Source: MVYY01 sp012517575 (GTDB lineage: Bacteria; Bacteroidota; Bacteroidia; Bacteroidales; Paludibacteraceae). Taken from it: 62,960 bases of DNA. The notes under the pieces were generated by a model. The model worked only from the letters and a program-made list of their open reading frames with translations. It was not told the origin of the DNA and did not search any database. The position numbers were made by a program, and so were the translations under genes. This document shows, in pieces, positions 1 to 9,121 of the stretch (the stretch's first letter is position 1; each line of letters starts with the position of its first letter). Location of the stretch: positions 1 to 62,960 of the forward strand of contig JAVLUG010000008.1 of the NCBI GenBank assembly GCA_031629035.1. Reading direction: 5' to 3'.

Positions 1-240
1 TTCCTATCATAATTTGCAGTATTTTATACTGTAAAGATACTCATTCCTGCAAATATAAACAAACTTTTTTATAACTATTTTATTGATATTTAGTCGAATA
101 GAATAAATTTAAGGAACGACTATTTACAATACCACCACTTAAAAGTTGGTGTTAATTCTCCGAAAACATCCCTATCCACTCTTAAAACTAAGCGAGAATT
201 TTTTGTCACGTGCTGTGTTTTTGGAAAAAATATTGAGATA
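1..240. other. AT-rich intergenic stretch at window edge
   Basis: No convincing gene is visible. On the minus strand 50-57 reads TATATTTG, a possible Bacteroidetes -7 element for a gene lying left of the window. No TTTG sits 19 bases upstream, so this is weak. A minus-strand frame covering 120-386 runs through the SRP RNA gene and is not a credible protein. Confidence 0.3.
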
Positions 241-271
241 TTTGGAGATATAATAAAAATTTGTACCTTTG
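241..271 (+). promoter_or_regulatory. Promoter of SRP RNA gene
   Basis: TTTG at 241-244, exactly 19 bases, then TACCTTTG at 264-271. This is the full Bacteroidetes housekeeping sigma consensus. The RNA is expected to start a few bases downstream, at about 276. Confidence 0.85.
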
Positions 272-275
272 CAAC

Positions 276-374
276 GGGGTAAGTCCTACACGACCAGCTC
301 CTTTCAAACTCCCCCAGGGCTTGACCGCAGCAAGGGTAGAAAGTTGTAGCGGTGCGATGTAGGGAGCTTGCCCT
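276..374 (+). ncRNA. ffs: Signal recognition particle RNA (4.5S, small bacterial type)
   Basis: This is the RNA core of the signal recognition particle. It binds Ffh and directs ribosomes making membrane proteins to FtsY. The conserved apical domain is at about 313-336 (CCCAGGGC, then a GCAGCAAGG-like asymmetric loop). The closing strand GTGCGATGTAGGGAGCTTG at 352-370 pairs back towards the 5' end near 277-300. The terminal GGG/CCC closes the hairpin, and a T-run at 374-379 looks like the end signal. The length of about 100 nt fits the small SRP RNA without an Alu domain. The perfect promoter upstream supports the call. Exact ends are estimated. Confidence 0.85.
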
Positions 375-411
375 TTTTTGTTTCAATAAATTAAAATTGC
401 AAACAACTGAT

Positions 412-1740
412 TTACAGATCCTTAATTAAAATCTTATTAGAAAATTCTTTACTACCTGCATCTAAAACAGCGAACGTCTTTTCCCAAAAATTTTTAAGTT
501 GTTCATTATTTAGTAATAAGGTCATCCCTGTTCCGTGAGATTCGAACTTATCAAAAAACAATCCTACTGTTAATTGGTTAATATCCATTGCAGGCTGGTA
601 ACTTTTAGAATTATTTTTATCATTGAATACTTCAATCAATACTGAAATACCAACCAAATCATTGAGAATCTGATTTACCAAACGAATAGGCAATTTAAAA
701 TCAGAAGCAATTTGCTCGGAAGACAGGGGAGGTTTTTGCAATTCAAATTGTTTGATAACAAGATAAGTAATATATAACGAAATAAATTTTTTATTTCTTA
801 TGCTAATATTCTGAGTATCCAGTTCTGTTTCATAATTGCGAATGTTCTGAGAAGCGTAGGTCAATTCAGCACCCAAGAGTACAATTAAGCAAGATATGCG
901 AATCCAAAGTATTAGCAAAGGAATTGCCGCAAAACCACCATATACGGCGTTGTAACGCGACAAATTTATTTGTCCGGTGATATACAGAATTTGAAATAAC
1001 TGAAAAGCTGTCCCTGCAATAATTCCGGCAATCAAAGCATTAATAAACCTCACTTGAGTATTCGGAATAAATAAATACATGAAAGTAAAAATCAACCAAT
1101 TGATTAAGTAGGGTACTAAATTTGCTCCAACTTTTAAAAGAGGATTCAAAATCTGGAAACCGGGAATTTGTGAAATGGTTGAATTAACAAAAATTGAAAA
1201 TCCGCTGGAAAGTACAATAAAAACAGGTAAAATAAGAATAATGGAAAAGTAAGTGGTAAACTGACGAAGAATAGAACGCGATTTTTTTACCTGCCAAATG
1301 CTGTTAAAAGTATCTTCCACCTGCATAAAAAAACTCACTACCGCCCAAAGTAAAATCACAATACCTACTCCCAGAAATACGCCGCCCTGAATGCTTTCCA
1401 AGTATTTTTTAACAAAGTCCATAACTACCGGCACAAGATTCGCCTGAGCTATAAAAGTGTTTTTTAACGCATCTTCAATCAGCGTTTCCATACCAAAGCC
1501 TCGTCCTATTGCAATGATAATGGCAATAACAGGCACTACCGCAAAAAGAATGGAATAAGTTAGTGCAGAAGCTCTGACACTCAATTTATCATTGATGTAG
1601 CCATTAATAGAGTAAATTATTATTTTTATCAAATGATAAAAAAAACGGCGGGTACGTGTCAGTTCATTTTCGGCAATTTTCCAAATGTCGCTAACAATAA
1701 AATTGTAAACGCGGACAAAAAAATCTATTGGAGAAGACAT
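412..1740 (-). CDS. YihY/BrkB-family inner-membrane protein
   Basis: Protein of 442 aa of the YihY/BrkB family (once mislabelled ribonuclease BN). After a short cytoplasmic N-terminus there are about six hydrophobic segments between residues 50 and 310, with the family's charged first loop around residues 50-60. The last 130 residues are soluble and look like a winged-helix domain, a common addition in Bacteroidetes members. The biochemical function of the family is not settled; transport or envelope roles have been proposed. It stands alone, back to back with the SRP RNA gene, with the RNase P RNA gene upstream on the same strand. Confidence 0.85.
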   Translation of the reverse strand: MSSPIDFFVRVYNFIVSDIWKIAENELTRTRRFFYHLIKIIIYSINGYINDKLSVRASALTYSILFAVVPVIAIIIAIGRGFGMETLIEDALKNTFIAQANLVPVVMDFVKKYLESIQGGVFLGVGIVILLWAVVSFFMQVEDTFNSIWQVKKSRSILRQFTTYFSIILILPVFIVLSSGFSIFVNSTISQIPGFQILNPLLKVGANLVPYLINWLIFTFMYLFIPNTQVRFINALIAGIIAGTAFQLFQILYITGQINLSRYNAVYGGFAAIPLLILWIRISCLIVLLGAELTYASQNIRNYETELDTQNISIRNKKFISLYITYLVIKQFELQKPPLSSEQIASDFKLPIRLVNQILNDLVGISVLIEVFNDKNNSKSYQPAMDINQLTVGLFFDKFESHGTGMTLLLNNEQLKNFWEKTFAVLDAGSKEFSNKILIKDL

Positions 1741-1831
1741 AAGCAGATGAATGATGTTTTAAAATTTTGTGAAATTGAGATTTAACACAAAAACTATCAT
1801 TGAAAAATCAGCCACTTTTTTTTTAAAAAAT

Positions 1832-2190
1832 AGCAGGTTTGTAAGCCGGGTTCCGTACTTTGCAAAAGCAAAGCGTCTGTCATTTATCTAAAGCAAGTGT
1901 CACCACTTGCCTTTAGCGATCTACCCCCCGACATCGGACGAGCCATCCTACATGCGTCGGTATACATGATCTTGCAACCCATAAGGCGTACGGCTAAGAG
2001 TGTTACCACTCTTACCGGTGAGCTCTTGCCTCACCTTTTCACCCTTACCTTGCCTGAGCAGCAAGGCGGTTGTTTTCTGTTACGCTACTCTGCCCTTGCG
2101 GACAGCTTCCCGTTAGGAAATATGGTGCTCTATGTTGCCCGGACTTTCCTCTTCCCAAAAATTTTGGGAAGCGACAAACCAACCTGCTAT
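1832..2190 (-). ncRNA. rnpB: RNase P RNA (class A)
   Basis: This is the catalytic RNA of ribonuclease P, which trims the 5' ends of tRNA precursors. On the minus strand the gene opens with ATAGCAGGTTGG and soon shows the conserved GAGGAAAGTCCGGGC (CR-I). It closes with GAACCCGGCTTACAAACCTG, whose last bases pair with the 5' end (helix P1). In between are the GCAAGGG and ACAGAAA elements of the class A core. Length is about 359 nt, normal for the class. Plus-strand frames over this interval (1897-2301, 2070-2297) are not genes. Confidence 0.95.
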
Positions 2191-2197
2191 CAACTTA

Positions 2198-2228
2198 CAA
2201 AGTTACTGATTTTTATGGACTTTTCAAA
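2198..2228 (-). promoter_or_regulatory. Promoter of rnpB
   Basis: On the minus strand TTTG (2228-2225), 19 bases, then TAACTTTG (2205-2198), followed within about 8 bases by the RNase P RNA 5' end. This is a perfect match to the Bacteroidetes consensus. Confidence 0.85.
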
Positions 2229-2318
2229 AAGACAACAAAACTATTATTTTGGCACTTTTGTTTATCATCTTATACCTCTAAAAATTGCATTTACTAATTG
2301 AACTTCAAATTAAAAAAG

Positions 2319-4145
2319 TTATTTCTTTTCTTTTTGAAACAATTTCTCAAGCAAATCAGGACGCTGCATCATCAATAAATCACGTTTTATCTGACTTCGG
2401 TATTCGGGTTTGTACCAAAAGAAGAATTTCCGCTGCTCGAGTTTTTCTTCTTTGGTTTTGGCGACATAAACAGGTTGTAAAAAATAAGGATGCAATCCGG
2501 TATAATAAATTTCAGTTGACAGCGTCATGGGTGTCGGAGTAAAATCCTGAATCTGCTCCAGCTTAAAATCCAGATTTTTCGTAATAACAGCCAGTTCAGC
2601 CATATCTTCCTTTGTGCATCCGGGATGGCTGGATATAAAATACGGAATAATTTGCTGTTTTAAATTTGCTTCTTTGTTTATTCTGTCGAACTGAGCCTTG
2701 AACTGAATAAAATAACGGAAAGAAGGCTTTCTCATAATCTCCAAAACTCGGTCGGAAGTATGCTCGGGAGCCACTTTCAGGCGACCGGAAACATGATGAA
2801 GAATCAATTCTTGAATATATTCAGATTGACTTTTTTTTGTGGGCTCATCTGCAGATTCGTGTAAAAGTAAATCGTAACGGATACCACTACCCACAAAAGA
2901 TTTTTTAATCCCCGTTAGAGCATCTACCGAACGATAAATATCCAGCAATTTATGATGATCGGTATTGAGATTGAAACAAACTTTCGGAAAGATACAGGAT
3001 GGTTTTTTACATTTTTTGCAAATTTCAATGTTTTTTCCTTTCATTTCATACATATTTGCCGAAGGTCCACCCAAATCACTTATATACCCTTTAAAATCAG
3101 GCATAAGCATAATTTTCTTTACTTCATTCAAAATAGATTTTTTTGACCTTGAAACGACAAATTTCCCTTGATGGGCGGAAATAGTACAAAAAGCACAACC
3201 TCCAAAACAACCTCTGTGAATATTGACCGAAAATTTTATCATTTCGTAAGCCGGAATGGTTTTCCCCTTATACTTGGGATGAGGCAATCGGGTATAAGGC
3301 AATTCAAAAGAAGCGTCGAGTTCGTTCTCATCCATGGGAGAATAAGGTGGATTTACAATTACCCATTTATCTTCAGTTTTTTGAATTAACCTATCTGCTT
3401 GATAACGATTGGACTGCTCTTCGATTGTTTTAAATGCAGCAGCATAATTCTTTTTGTCATGTAAGCAGGTTTCAAAAGAAGGTAATTCTATGTTATTCCA
3501 CAAATTATCTTGAGGAATATCATGGGACAGATAAACTGTTTGGGGAATATCGGTCAATTCATGGAATTTTTTCCCACTTCTTAACTGACGAATTAATTCT
3601 TTCAAAGGTAATTCCCCCATTCCGTAAACGAGTAAATCGGCTTTGGTATCAAACAAAATACTCCGTTTCAACTTGTCCGACCAGTAGTCGTAATGTGTAA
3701 GCCGCCGCAGTGAAGCTTCTATTCCACCGATAAGGATGGGTACGTCGGGATAAAGTTTCTTCAAAATATTACAATAGACGACCGAAGCATAATCGGGACG
3801 GAACCCGGACTTTCCATCGGGAGAATAAGCATCATTGGAACGCAAGCGCTTATTGGCCGTATAGTGATTAACCATGGAATCCATATTACCGGCCGAAACA
3901 GCAAAAAACATACGTGGTCGTCCCATTTTTTTAAAATCGCGCAAATCGTCTCTCCAATTAGGCTGAGGAACGATAGCCACACGAAGACCCAATGACTCCA
4001 TCAACCTTCCTATTACGGCATTGGCAAAAGCCGGATGATCCACATAAGCATCGCCCGTAAAAAAAACCACATCCACATCTTCCCATGCTCTTAATTCGAG
4101 TTCTTTGCGCGTTACAGGCAAAAAATCAGTCAATTGATATTCCAT
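2319..4145 (-). CDS. YgiQ-family radical SAM protein
   Basis: Protein of 608 aa, full length for the YgiQ (UPF0313) family. The N-terminal half carries the YgiQ-specific domain, including a cobalamin-binding-like region with GGIEASLRRLTHYDYW (140-155). The radical SAM core follows, with the iron-sulfur motif C313-x3-C317-x2-C320. The C-terminal part has the family's KVAPEHTSDRVLEIM segment. Such proteins are expected to cleave S-adenosylmethionine and generate a radical in the cytoplasm; the substrate is unknown. The gene is single, transcribed towards rnpB, with no partner in the operon. Confidence 0.9.
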   Translation of the reverse strand: MEYQLTDFLPVTRKELELRAWEDVDVVFFTGDAYVDHPAFANAVIGRLMESLGLRVAIVPQPNWRDDLRDFKKMGRPRMFFAVSAGNMDSMVNHYTANKRLRSNDAYSPDGKSGFRPDYASVVYCNILKKLYPDVPILIGGIEASLRRLTHYDYWSDKLKRSILFDTKADLLVYGMGELPLKELIRQLRSGKKFHELTDIPQTVYLSHDIPQDNLWNNIELPSFETCLHDKKNYAAAFKTIEEQSNRYQADRLIQKTEDKWVIVNPPYSPMDENELDASFELPYTRLPHPKYKGKTIPAYEMIKFSVNIHRGCFGGCAFCTISAHQGKFVVSRSKKSILNEVKKIMLMPDFKGYISDLGGPSANMYEMKGKNIEICKKCKKPSCIFPKVCFNLNTDHHKLLDIYRSVDALTGIKKSFVGSGIRYDLLLHESADEPTKKSQSEYIQELILHHVSGRLKVAPEHTSDRVLEIMRKPSFRYFIQFKAQFDRINKEANLKQQIIPYFISSHPGCTKEDMAELAVITKNLDFKLEQIQDFTPTPMTLSTEIYYTGLHPYFLQPVYVAKTKEEKLEQRKFFFWYKPEYRSQIKRDLLMMQRPDLLEKLFQKEKK

Positions 4146-4480
4146 AAAAATTTTTACTGTTTCAACAACAAATATAAAAGATAATTTTCAATTCTTCTCA
4201 CATCACCTTTCATTTTAAACTCCGACTCCTGTATTGCTCGTTTCACTACTACTTACTTTTCGCAAGACTTCTGCTGGAAAATTCAAAAACAAAAAAATAA
4301 AGTTTACTGTGAAATTTTCAAGTACCAAAAAATCAAAGAAAATCGAAATCAGAAAAATTTTGAGAAAAACGAAGGAGAAACAAAAAAAATTTTGTACATT
4401 TGCACCTCCATTCAGAAAAGGTCTCAAGAAGCACTGCCTAAGGCAACTCACCTTACTGATTTAACAAAAAATAGAACATA
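4146..4480 (+). promoter_or_regulatory. Intergenic region with rplU promoter
   Basis: Between the divergent ygiQ-like gene and rplU. TACATTTG at 4395-4402 is a good -7 element for rplU-rpmA, giving a 5' leader of about 70 nt. There is no TTTG at the ideal -33 distance. Short frames on both strands here (4215-4464) are low-complexity, lysine- or phenylalanine-rich translations and do not look coding. Confidence 0.5.
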
Positions 4481-4795
4481 ATGTACGCAATTGTAGAAAT
4501 TTTAGGACAACAATTTAAAGTACAAGCAGGCAAAAAACTGTACGTACATCGAATGGAAGAAGCCGAAATAGGCTCGCAAGTAGAATTTGACAAAGTGTTG
4601 CTGGTAGACAACGATGGCTCAATAGCTGTTGGTACACCCTGCGTAGAAGGAGCAAAAGTAATTTGCGATGTGGTAGGACACATTAGAGGAGAAAAAGTTA
4701 TCGTTTTTCACAAAAAACGCAGAAAAGGTTATAGGAAACGCACAGGACACCGTCAGGATTTCACTGAATTAATGATAAAAGAAATTGTAGCTTAA
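4481..4795 (+). CDS. rplU: 50S ribosomal protein L21
   Basis: Protein of 104 aa, the full length of bacterial L21, which binds 23S rRNA in the large subunit. It begins MYAIVEILGQQFKVQAGK, the usual L21 start, and ends with the basic FHKKRRKGYRKRTGHRQ tail that contacts rRNA. It is followed after 19 bases by rpmA, the classic L21-L27 pair, on one transcript closed by a strong terminator at 5121-5166. The start is unambiguous. Confidence 0.97.
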   Translation: MYAIVEILGQQFKVQAGKKLYVHRMEEAEIGSQVEFDKVLLVDNDGSIAVGTPCVEGAKVICDVVGHIRGEKVIVFHKKRRKGYRKRTGHRQDFTELMIKEIVA

Positions 4796-4814
4796 TTTTA
4801 AAAATTCACCAAAA

Positions 4815-5075
4815 ATGGCACATAAAAAAGGAGTAGGAAGCTCAAAAAATGGTCGTGAATCAGAAAGCAAGCGACTTGGAGTAAAAATTTATGGCGGACA
4901 ATTTGCCAAAGCAGGTAATATTATTGTTCGTCAAAGAGGTACGGTTCATCATCCCGGTAAAAATATCGGAATGGGTAAAGACCATACTTTATATGCTTTG
5001 GTAGATGGAAAAGTTGAATTCCGCAAGAAAACCGGTAATCGCTCTTATGTTTCCATCAATCCTGAAATGAATTGA
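4815..5075 (+). CDS. rpmA: 50S ribosomal protein L27
   Basis: Protein of 86 aa. L27 sits near the peptidyl-transferase centre of the large subunit. It starts directly with MAHKKGVGSSKNGRESESK, the mature-type N-terminus without the cleavable extension found in Firmicutes, and carries the family core around GQFAKAGNIIVRQRGT. It is the second gene of the rplU-rpmA operon and ends 46 bases before a Rho-independent terminator. Confidence 0.97.
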   Translation: MAHKKGVGSSKNGRESESKRLGVKIYGGQFAKAGNIIVRQRGTVHHPGKNIGMGKDHTLYALVDGKVEFRKKTGNRSYVSINPEMN

Positions 5076-5120
5076 ATAAATTCAGTCTCTTTCGATGCAA
5101 GAGACTTGTAAACACACGAT

Positions 5121-5166
5121 AATCTCCTGATAATTTACCGTCGGTAAAATTGTAGGAGATTTTTTT
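5121..5166 (+). terminator. Rho-independent terminator of rplU-rpmA
   Basis: Stem AATCTCCT (5121-5128) pairs with AGGAGATT (5154-5161), with a second inner stem around the TCGG loop, then a run of seven T. It lies 45 bases after the rpmA stop. Confidence 0.85.
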
Positions 5167-5246
5167 ATTAATTATTACTCGAATCTGATCTTTAGGACAA
5201 AGCAATTCGGCTGTCCTTTAAATATTTCGATAAAAAATCTTTTATA

Positions 5247-6518
5247 ATGCTTACACTTAAATATATTGCCGAAAATTCCGAAGATGTTCTGAAACGCTTG
5301 AAAAAGAAACACTTTGATGGAGAACAGTTAATTTCAAAAGTTTTGGAACTTAACGCCGAAAGGAAAAAAACTCAATATGACGCCGACTCTATTGCTGCCG
5401 AAATCAACAAAATTTCCAAAGAAATAGGATCGCTTTATAAACAAGGAAAAACATCAGAAGCTGATGCTCTGAAACAAAAAACCATCGAGCTGAAAGAAAG
5501 TATTAAGCTGCTCGAAGAAAAACAAAATCAGATAGAAGCCACACTGAATGAAATTCTGGTACAGATTCCAAATTTACCACACGAAAGCGTTCCCGAAGGA
5601 AAACTTGCAGAAGACAATCATGTGGAACGAACCGGAGGAAAAATTCCCTCACTACCGGCAGATGCGTTACCTCATTGGGATTTGGCAAAAAAATACGACA
5701 TTATAGATTTCGAAACCGGCGTTAAAATTACAGGGGCCGGGTTTCCCCTGTATAAAGGAAAATGTGCCCAACTTCAACGTGCTCTTATTAATTTTTTTCT
5801 TGACAATGCACGCGCAGCCGGTTACATGGAAGTTCAACCACCATATGTAGTGAACGAAGCTTCTGCTTACGCCACCGGACAACTTCCCGATAAAGAAGGT
5901 CAAATGTATTTCTGTCAGGAAGACAATCTTTATTTGATTCCTACAGCAGAAGTTCCTGTAACCAATATTTACAGAGGAATGATTCTGAACGAAAACGAAT
6001 TGCCGATAAAGAATGTGGCTTATTCTGCTTGCTTTCGACGCGAAGCCGGCTCGTACGGAAAAGATGTAAGAGGTTTAAACAGGCTTCATCAGTTCGATAA
6101 GGTAGAAATTGTACAAATTCAACTTCCCGAAAAATCATACGATACACTATACGAAATGGTTCACTATGTGGAAGGATTGGCGGAAAAGCTTGAATTACCA
6201 TGGAGAACGCTCCGACTTTGTGGAGGAGACATGAGTTTTACTTCCGCACTAACTTTCGATATCGAAGTTTATTCGGCTGCTCAGCAACGCTGGTTGGAAG
6301 TTAGTTCTGTTTCGAACTTTGAAAGTTACCAGGCCAATCGATTGAAATGCCGTTACCGAAGCTCGGATAAAAAAATAGAACTTTGTCACACCCTCAACGG
6401 CAGCGCTCTGGCTTTGCCTCGAATTGTGGCTGCCTTGTTGGAAAATAATCAAACTCCCGAAGGTATCCGCATTCCAAAAGCTTTAATTCCCTACACAGGA
6501 TTCGAACTGATTAATTGA
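5247..6518 (+). CDS. serS: Serine--tRNA ligase
   Basis: Protein of 423 aa that charges tRNA-Ser (and tRNA-Sec where present) with serine in the cytoplasm. Residues about 30-105 form the long antiparallel coiled-coil arm that grips the tRNA variable arm. The class II catalytic core follows, with motif 2 at FRREAGSYGKDVRGL and motif 3 at NGSALALPRIVAALLENNQ. Length and both ends match the family. It is a single gene between two terminators (5121-5166 upstream, 6552-6590 downstream), so probably transcribed alone. Confidence 0.97.
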   Translation: MLTLKYIAENSEDVLKRLKKKHFDGEQLISKVLELNAERKKTQYDADSIAAEINKISKEIGSLYKQGKTSEADALKQKTIELKESIKLLEEKQNQIEATLNEILVQIPNLPHESVPEGKLAEDNHVERTGGKIPSLPADALPHWDLAKKYDIIDFETGVKITGAGFPLYKGKCAQLQRALINFFLDNARAAGYMEVQPPYVVNEASAYATGQLPDKEGQMYFCQEDNLYLIPTAEVPVTNIYRGMILNENELPIKNVAYSACFRREAGSYGKDVRGLNRLHQFDKVEIVQIQLPEKSYDTLYEMVHYVEGLAEKLELPWRTLRLCGGDMSFTSALTFDIEVYSAAQQRWLEVSSVSNFESYQANRLKCRYRSSDKKIELCHTLNGSALALPRIVAALLENNQTPEGIRIPKALIPYTGFELIN

Positions 6519-6551
6519 TGTTTTTTGTAAAAAACGTCTATTTCTCTTGAT

Positions 6552-6590
6552 AAGATTGGATTTGTTTCGATACAAGTCCAATCTTTTTTT
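6552..6590 (+). terminator. Rho-independent terminator of serS
   Basis: Stem AAGATTGGA (6552-6560) with TCCAATCTT (6577-6585), extended inward by TTGT/ATACAA pairing, followed by a T-run to 6590. Confidence 0.85.
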
Positions 6591-6716
6591 GTAATTGTGT
6601 TTCCTCTAAAAATACGCACAAAAAAATCAGTATGAATCAGGAAAAATACAAACAGGTATTTTGTAAAAAATGAATAAATTCCAAATTTTTATGTAAGTTT
6701 GTGGAAAAATCAAGGT

Positions 6717-7625
6717 ATGGAATCTATTTCTTCATTCGCTGAACTGATAGCCCATTTAAAATTATTAAACAACAGAAAACGCATTGCCGTAGCAAATGCA
6801 GTAGATTCGCATACATTAGAAGCCGTTCTTAGGGCTTCAGATAGCGGTTTCGTGGAAGCCTTCCTAATTGGCGACCTGGCCATGATAGAATCGCCGCTCT
6901 TTTTTGAACACAAACTGACTCCCTATGTTCACATTATCGATATTCCCGAAGTTGAACAAGCCACACGAGAAGCAGTAAGAATGGTCAAGTCAGGCGAAGC
7001 TGATATTTTAATGAAAGGATTGGTAAACACTGACGTGATTTTACGTGCCATTCTGGATAAAGAAAACGGCATAGTCGAAAAGGGGAAAATTATTACTTAT
7101 AATGCAGCTTTGGAGATACCATCTTACCATAAACTGCTGTTTTTTACTGATCCAGCCGTCATCCCCTCTCCCACTGTCGAACAGCGAACAGCCATGATAA
7201 AATACGTTACAGAAACTGCGCACAAGTTTGGAATTGCCCGACCCAAGATAGCTTTGATACACGCAACAGAAAAAGCCAATCCTAAAATTCAATACATGCA
7301 GGATTATCTCGATATCATGGACAAATGGAGAATGGGAGAATTTGGCGACGTGATTATGGACGGGCCTCTTGACATTTTTCTGGCTTTGGATCCCGAAAGA
7401 GGAAGCATAAAAAAAGTTCCTTCTCCCATTCATGGAGATGCCGACATCCTTGTTTTTCCAAATTTTGAATGTGCAAATACTTTTTACAAAGGATTGATGG
7501 TTTTTGCAAAAGCCGAAATGGCAGGTCTTCTTCAAGGAACACAAAAACCGGTAGTACTGACTTCAAGAAGCGAAAGCGTCAATTCCAAATTCTACAGTTT
7601 GGCCATGGCCTGTGTCATGGGATAA
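6717..7625 (+). CDS. ptb: Phosphate butyryltransferase/acetyltransferase family enzyme
   Basis: Protein of 302 aa of the phosphotransacylase (PTA/PTB) family, which exchanges CoA of an acyl-CoA for phosphate. The length fits phosphate butyryltransferase, as does the absence of the extra N-terminal domains of long Pta. Family features include the VKSGEADILMKGLVNTD segment and a Gly-rich DGPLDIFLALD stretch. ATG 6717 is preferred: an upstream TTG (6699) lies inside the probable -7 element TAAGTTTG (6694-6701), which would give a very short leader. No butyrate kinase gene follows; the next gene is convergent and the 3' ends overlap by 11 bases. The acyl substrate is not certain. Confidence 0.8.
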   Translation: MESISSFAELIAHLKLLNNRKRIAVANAVDSHTLEAVLRASDSGFVEAFLIGDLAMIESPLFFEHKLTPYVHIIDIPEVEQATREAVRMVKSGEADILMKGLVNTDVILRAILDKENGIVEKGKIITYNAALEIPSYHKLLFFTDPAVIPSPTVEQRTAMIKYVTETAHKFGIARPKIALIHATEKANPKIQYMQDYLDIMDKWRMGEFGDVIMDGPLDIFLALDPERGSIKKVPSPIHGDADILVFPNFECANTFYKGLMVFAKAEMAGLLQGTQKPVVLTSRSESVNSKFYSLAMACVMG

Positions 7626-8769
7626 TGCGGGACTTCCCTGACTGCAGTAAAACAAATATTTTTTTTGCGGCTCGGTTAGCAGCTCCTGCTTCTCCCAATA
7701 TCTCGGCAACTTTCTTATAATCATTTTTCATTTTCTCTCTGTAGCGCTCATCAGTCAGAATAGCATTCAGTTCCTTTTTCAGATTTTCAACCGTAAACAA
7801 ATGAGCATAAAGTTCCTTCACCACTTCCTTCCCTGCCATCAGATTAACCAAAGAAATATATTTGACTTTAATAAACAGTTTTTTCAGCCAATAAGCCAAT
7901 TTACCAAAAGCAACATGATAAACTACAACCTGTGGAGTTCCGATTAAAGCTGTTTCGAGTGTAGCCGTACCTGAATTGACAATGGCTGCTTCCGAATGCA
8001 AAAGCAACTCATAAGTCTGACCAAAAACTACTGCAACAGAAGAATTTTTCAAAATAGAAAAATAAAATTCCTTTTCAATGCCTGGCGCTCCTGCAATAAC
8101 AGGTTGATAATCGGAAAACTGCATTGATGCTTCGATCATACGAGGCAAACAAGATTTAATTTCCTGTCGGCGGCTGCCTGCTAATAATGCTATTACAGGT
8201 TTTTGGAGTAAATTGTTGAATTGAGAGAACATCTGAAAATTTCCCCGATAAGATTTTTTAAACTCCTCCACAGCATCTACCGTAGGATTGCCCACATATT
8301 CAACCGGATAACTATGTTTAGCATAAAATTCCGTTTCAAAAGGAAAAATTGTAAACATTTTATCTACATAACGTTTTATTTTTTTTATTCTATACTCTTT
8401 CCATGCCCAAATTTTGGGAGAAATATAATAATACACGGGGATGTTTAATTTTTTTTTTGCAAATTCGGCCAATCTAAGATTGAAACTTGGATAATCAATC
8501 AGTATCAGCACGTCCGGTTGAAATTTTACAAGCGCCTGCTTACATTCTTTAATATTACTTAAAACAACCGACAAGTTTTTCAACACGGCAATAAATCCCA
8601 TAAAAGCCATTTGTCGATAGTGTTTTATCATTTCTCCGCCTTCTGCCAGCATTAAATCGCCGCCCAAAAAACAAAACTCAGCTTGTTGATCCTGTTTTTT
8701 CAGTTCATGCATCAAATGCGATGCATGTAAATCGCCCGATGCCTCACCCGCTATAAGAAAATACTTCAT
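7615..8769 (-). CDS. lpxB: Lipid-A-disaccharide synthase
   Basis: Protein of 384 aa. LpxB, a GT19 glycosyltransferase at the inner membrane, joins UDP-diacylglucosamine and lipid X into the lipid A disaccharide. It begins MKYFLIAGEASGDLHAS, the family hallmark, so ATG 8769 is chosen over the upstream in-frame codon at 8787. Later segments LLAGSRRQEIKSCLP and VNSGTATLETAL are the sugar-nucleotide binding motifs. It is the last gene of a surE-membrane protein-lpxB run. Its stop lies inside the end of the convergent ptb gene. Confidence 0.95.
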   Translation of the reverse strand: MKYFLIAGEASGDLHASHLMHELKKQDQQAEFCFLGGDLMLAEGGEMIKHYRQMAFMGFIAVLKNLSVVLSNIKECKQALVKFQPDVLILIDYPSFNLRLAEFAKKKLNIPVYYYISPKIWAWKEYRIKKIKRYVDKMFTIFPFETEFYAKHSYPVEYVGNPTVDAVEEFKKSYRGNFQMFSQFNNLLQKPVIALLAGSRRQEIKSCLPRMIEASMQFSDYQPVIAGAPGIEKEFYFSILKNSSVAVVFGQTYELLLHSEAAIVNSGTATLETALIGTPQVVVYHVAFGKLAYWLKKLFIKVKYISLVNLMAGKEVVKELYAHLFTVENLKKELNAILTDERYREKMKNDYKKVAEILGEAGAANRAAKKIFVLLQSGKSRIIP

Positions 8770-8824
8770 AAATAAGAATATAAACAAAAAAACAAATTAC
8801 TTCAGTAAGCACATAATCAGTAAC

Positions 8825-9118
8825 TTACAACATAAATAAACTTGCAACCAAAAAAGGGAATCCCCCCACAATCGTCCCCGAAGAAAGACGAAAAGCATCT
8901 ATTTTATAAAAAACAAATGCCATCAGCAAATCGGGAACTATGGATAACAACATCAATTTTCCCAACAAAACACTGGGATACAGCCTTTTTAAAATTTCAA
9001 CAAAAGATAATTCGACAGGATAAAACCCTTTTAAATAGAGCCACACGAAAATACTTGGCAATATTAAACCCAACAAAAAGCCAAAATAAAATCGATTGAA
9101 ACGTTTCACAACAGTCAA
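8825..9118 (-). CDS. Small conserved membrane protein, unknown function
   Basis: About 97 aa with three predicted membrane segments (roughly residues 10-30, 50-72 and 80-97) and a basic N-terminus. I do not recognise a named family. It starts only 3 bases after the surE stop, so it is co-transcribed and probably translationally coupled with surE, and lpxB follows 55 bases later. The start is uncertain: TTG at 9118 or GTG at 9109, with no ATG near. The position next to lpxB suggests an envelope role, but that is only inference. Confidence 0.65.
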   Translation of the reverse strand: MTVVKRFNRFYFGFLLGLILPSIFVWLYLKGFYPVELSFVEILKRLYPSVLLGKLMLLSIVPDLLMAFVFYKIDAFRLSSGTIVGGFPFLVASLFML

Positions 9119-9121
9119 ATT

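Noticed and set aside
120..386. Minus-strand 88-residue frame
   Set aside because: It covers the SRP RNA gene on the opposite strand and has no protein-like features.
1897..2301. Open frames over the RNase P RNA gene
   Set aside because: They follow the antisense strand of a clearly recognisable structured RNA.
4215..4464. Short frames on both strands upstream of rplU
   Set aside because: Low-complexity Lys/Phe runs from A/T tracts; the region is better explained as promoter and leader.
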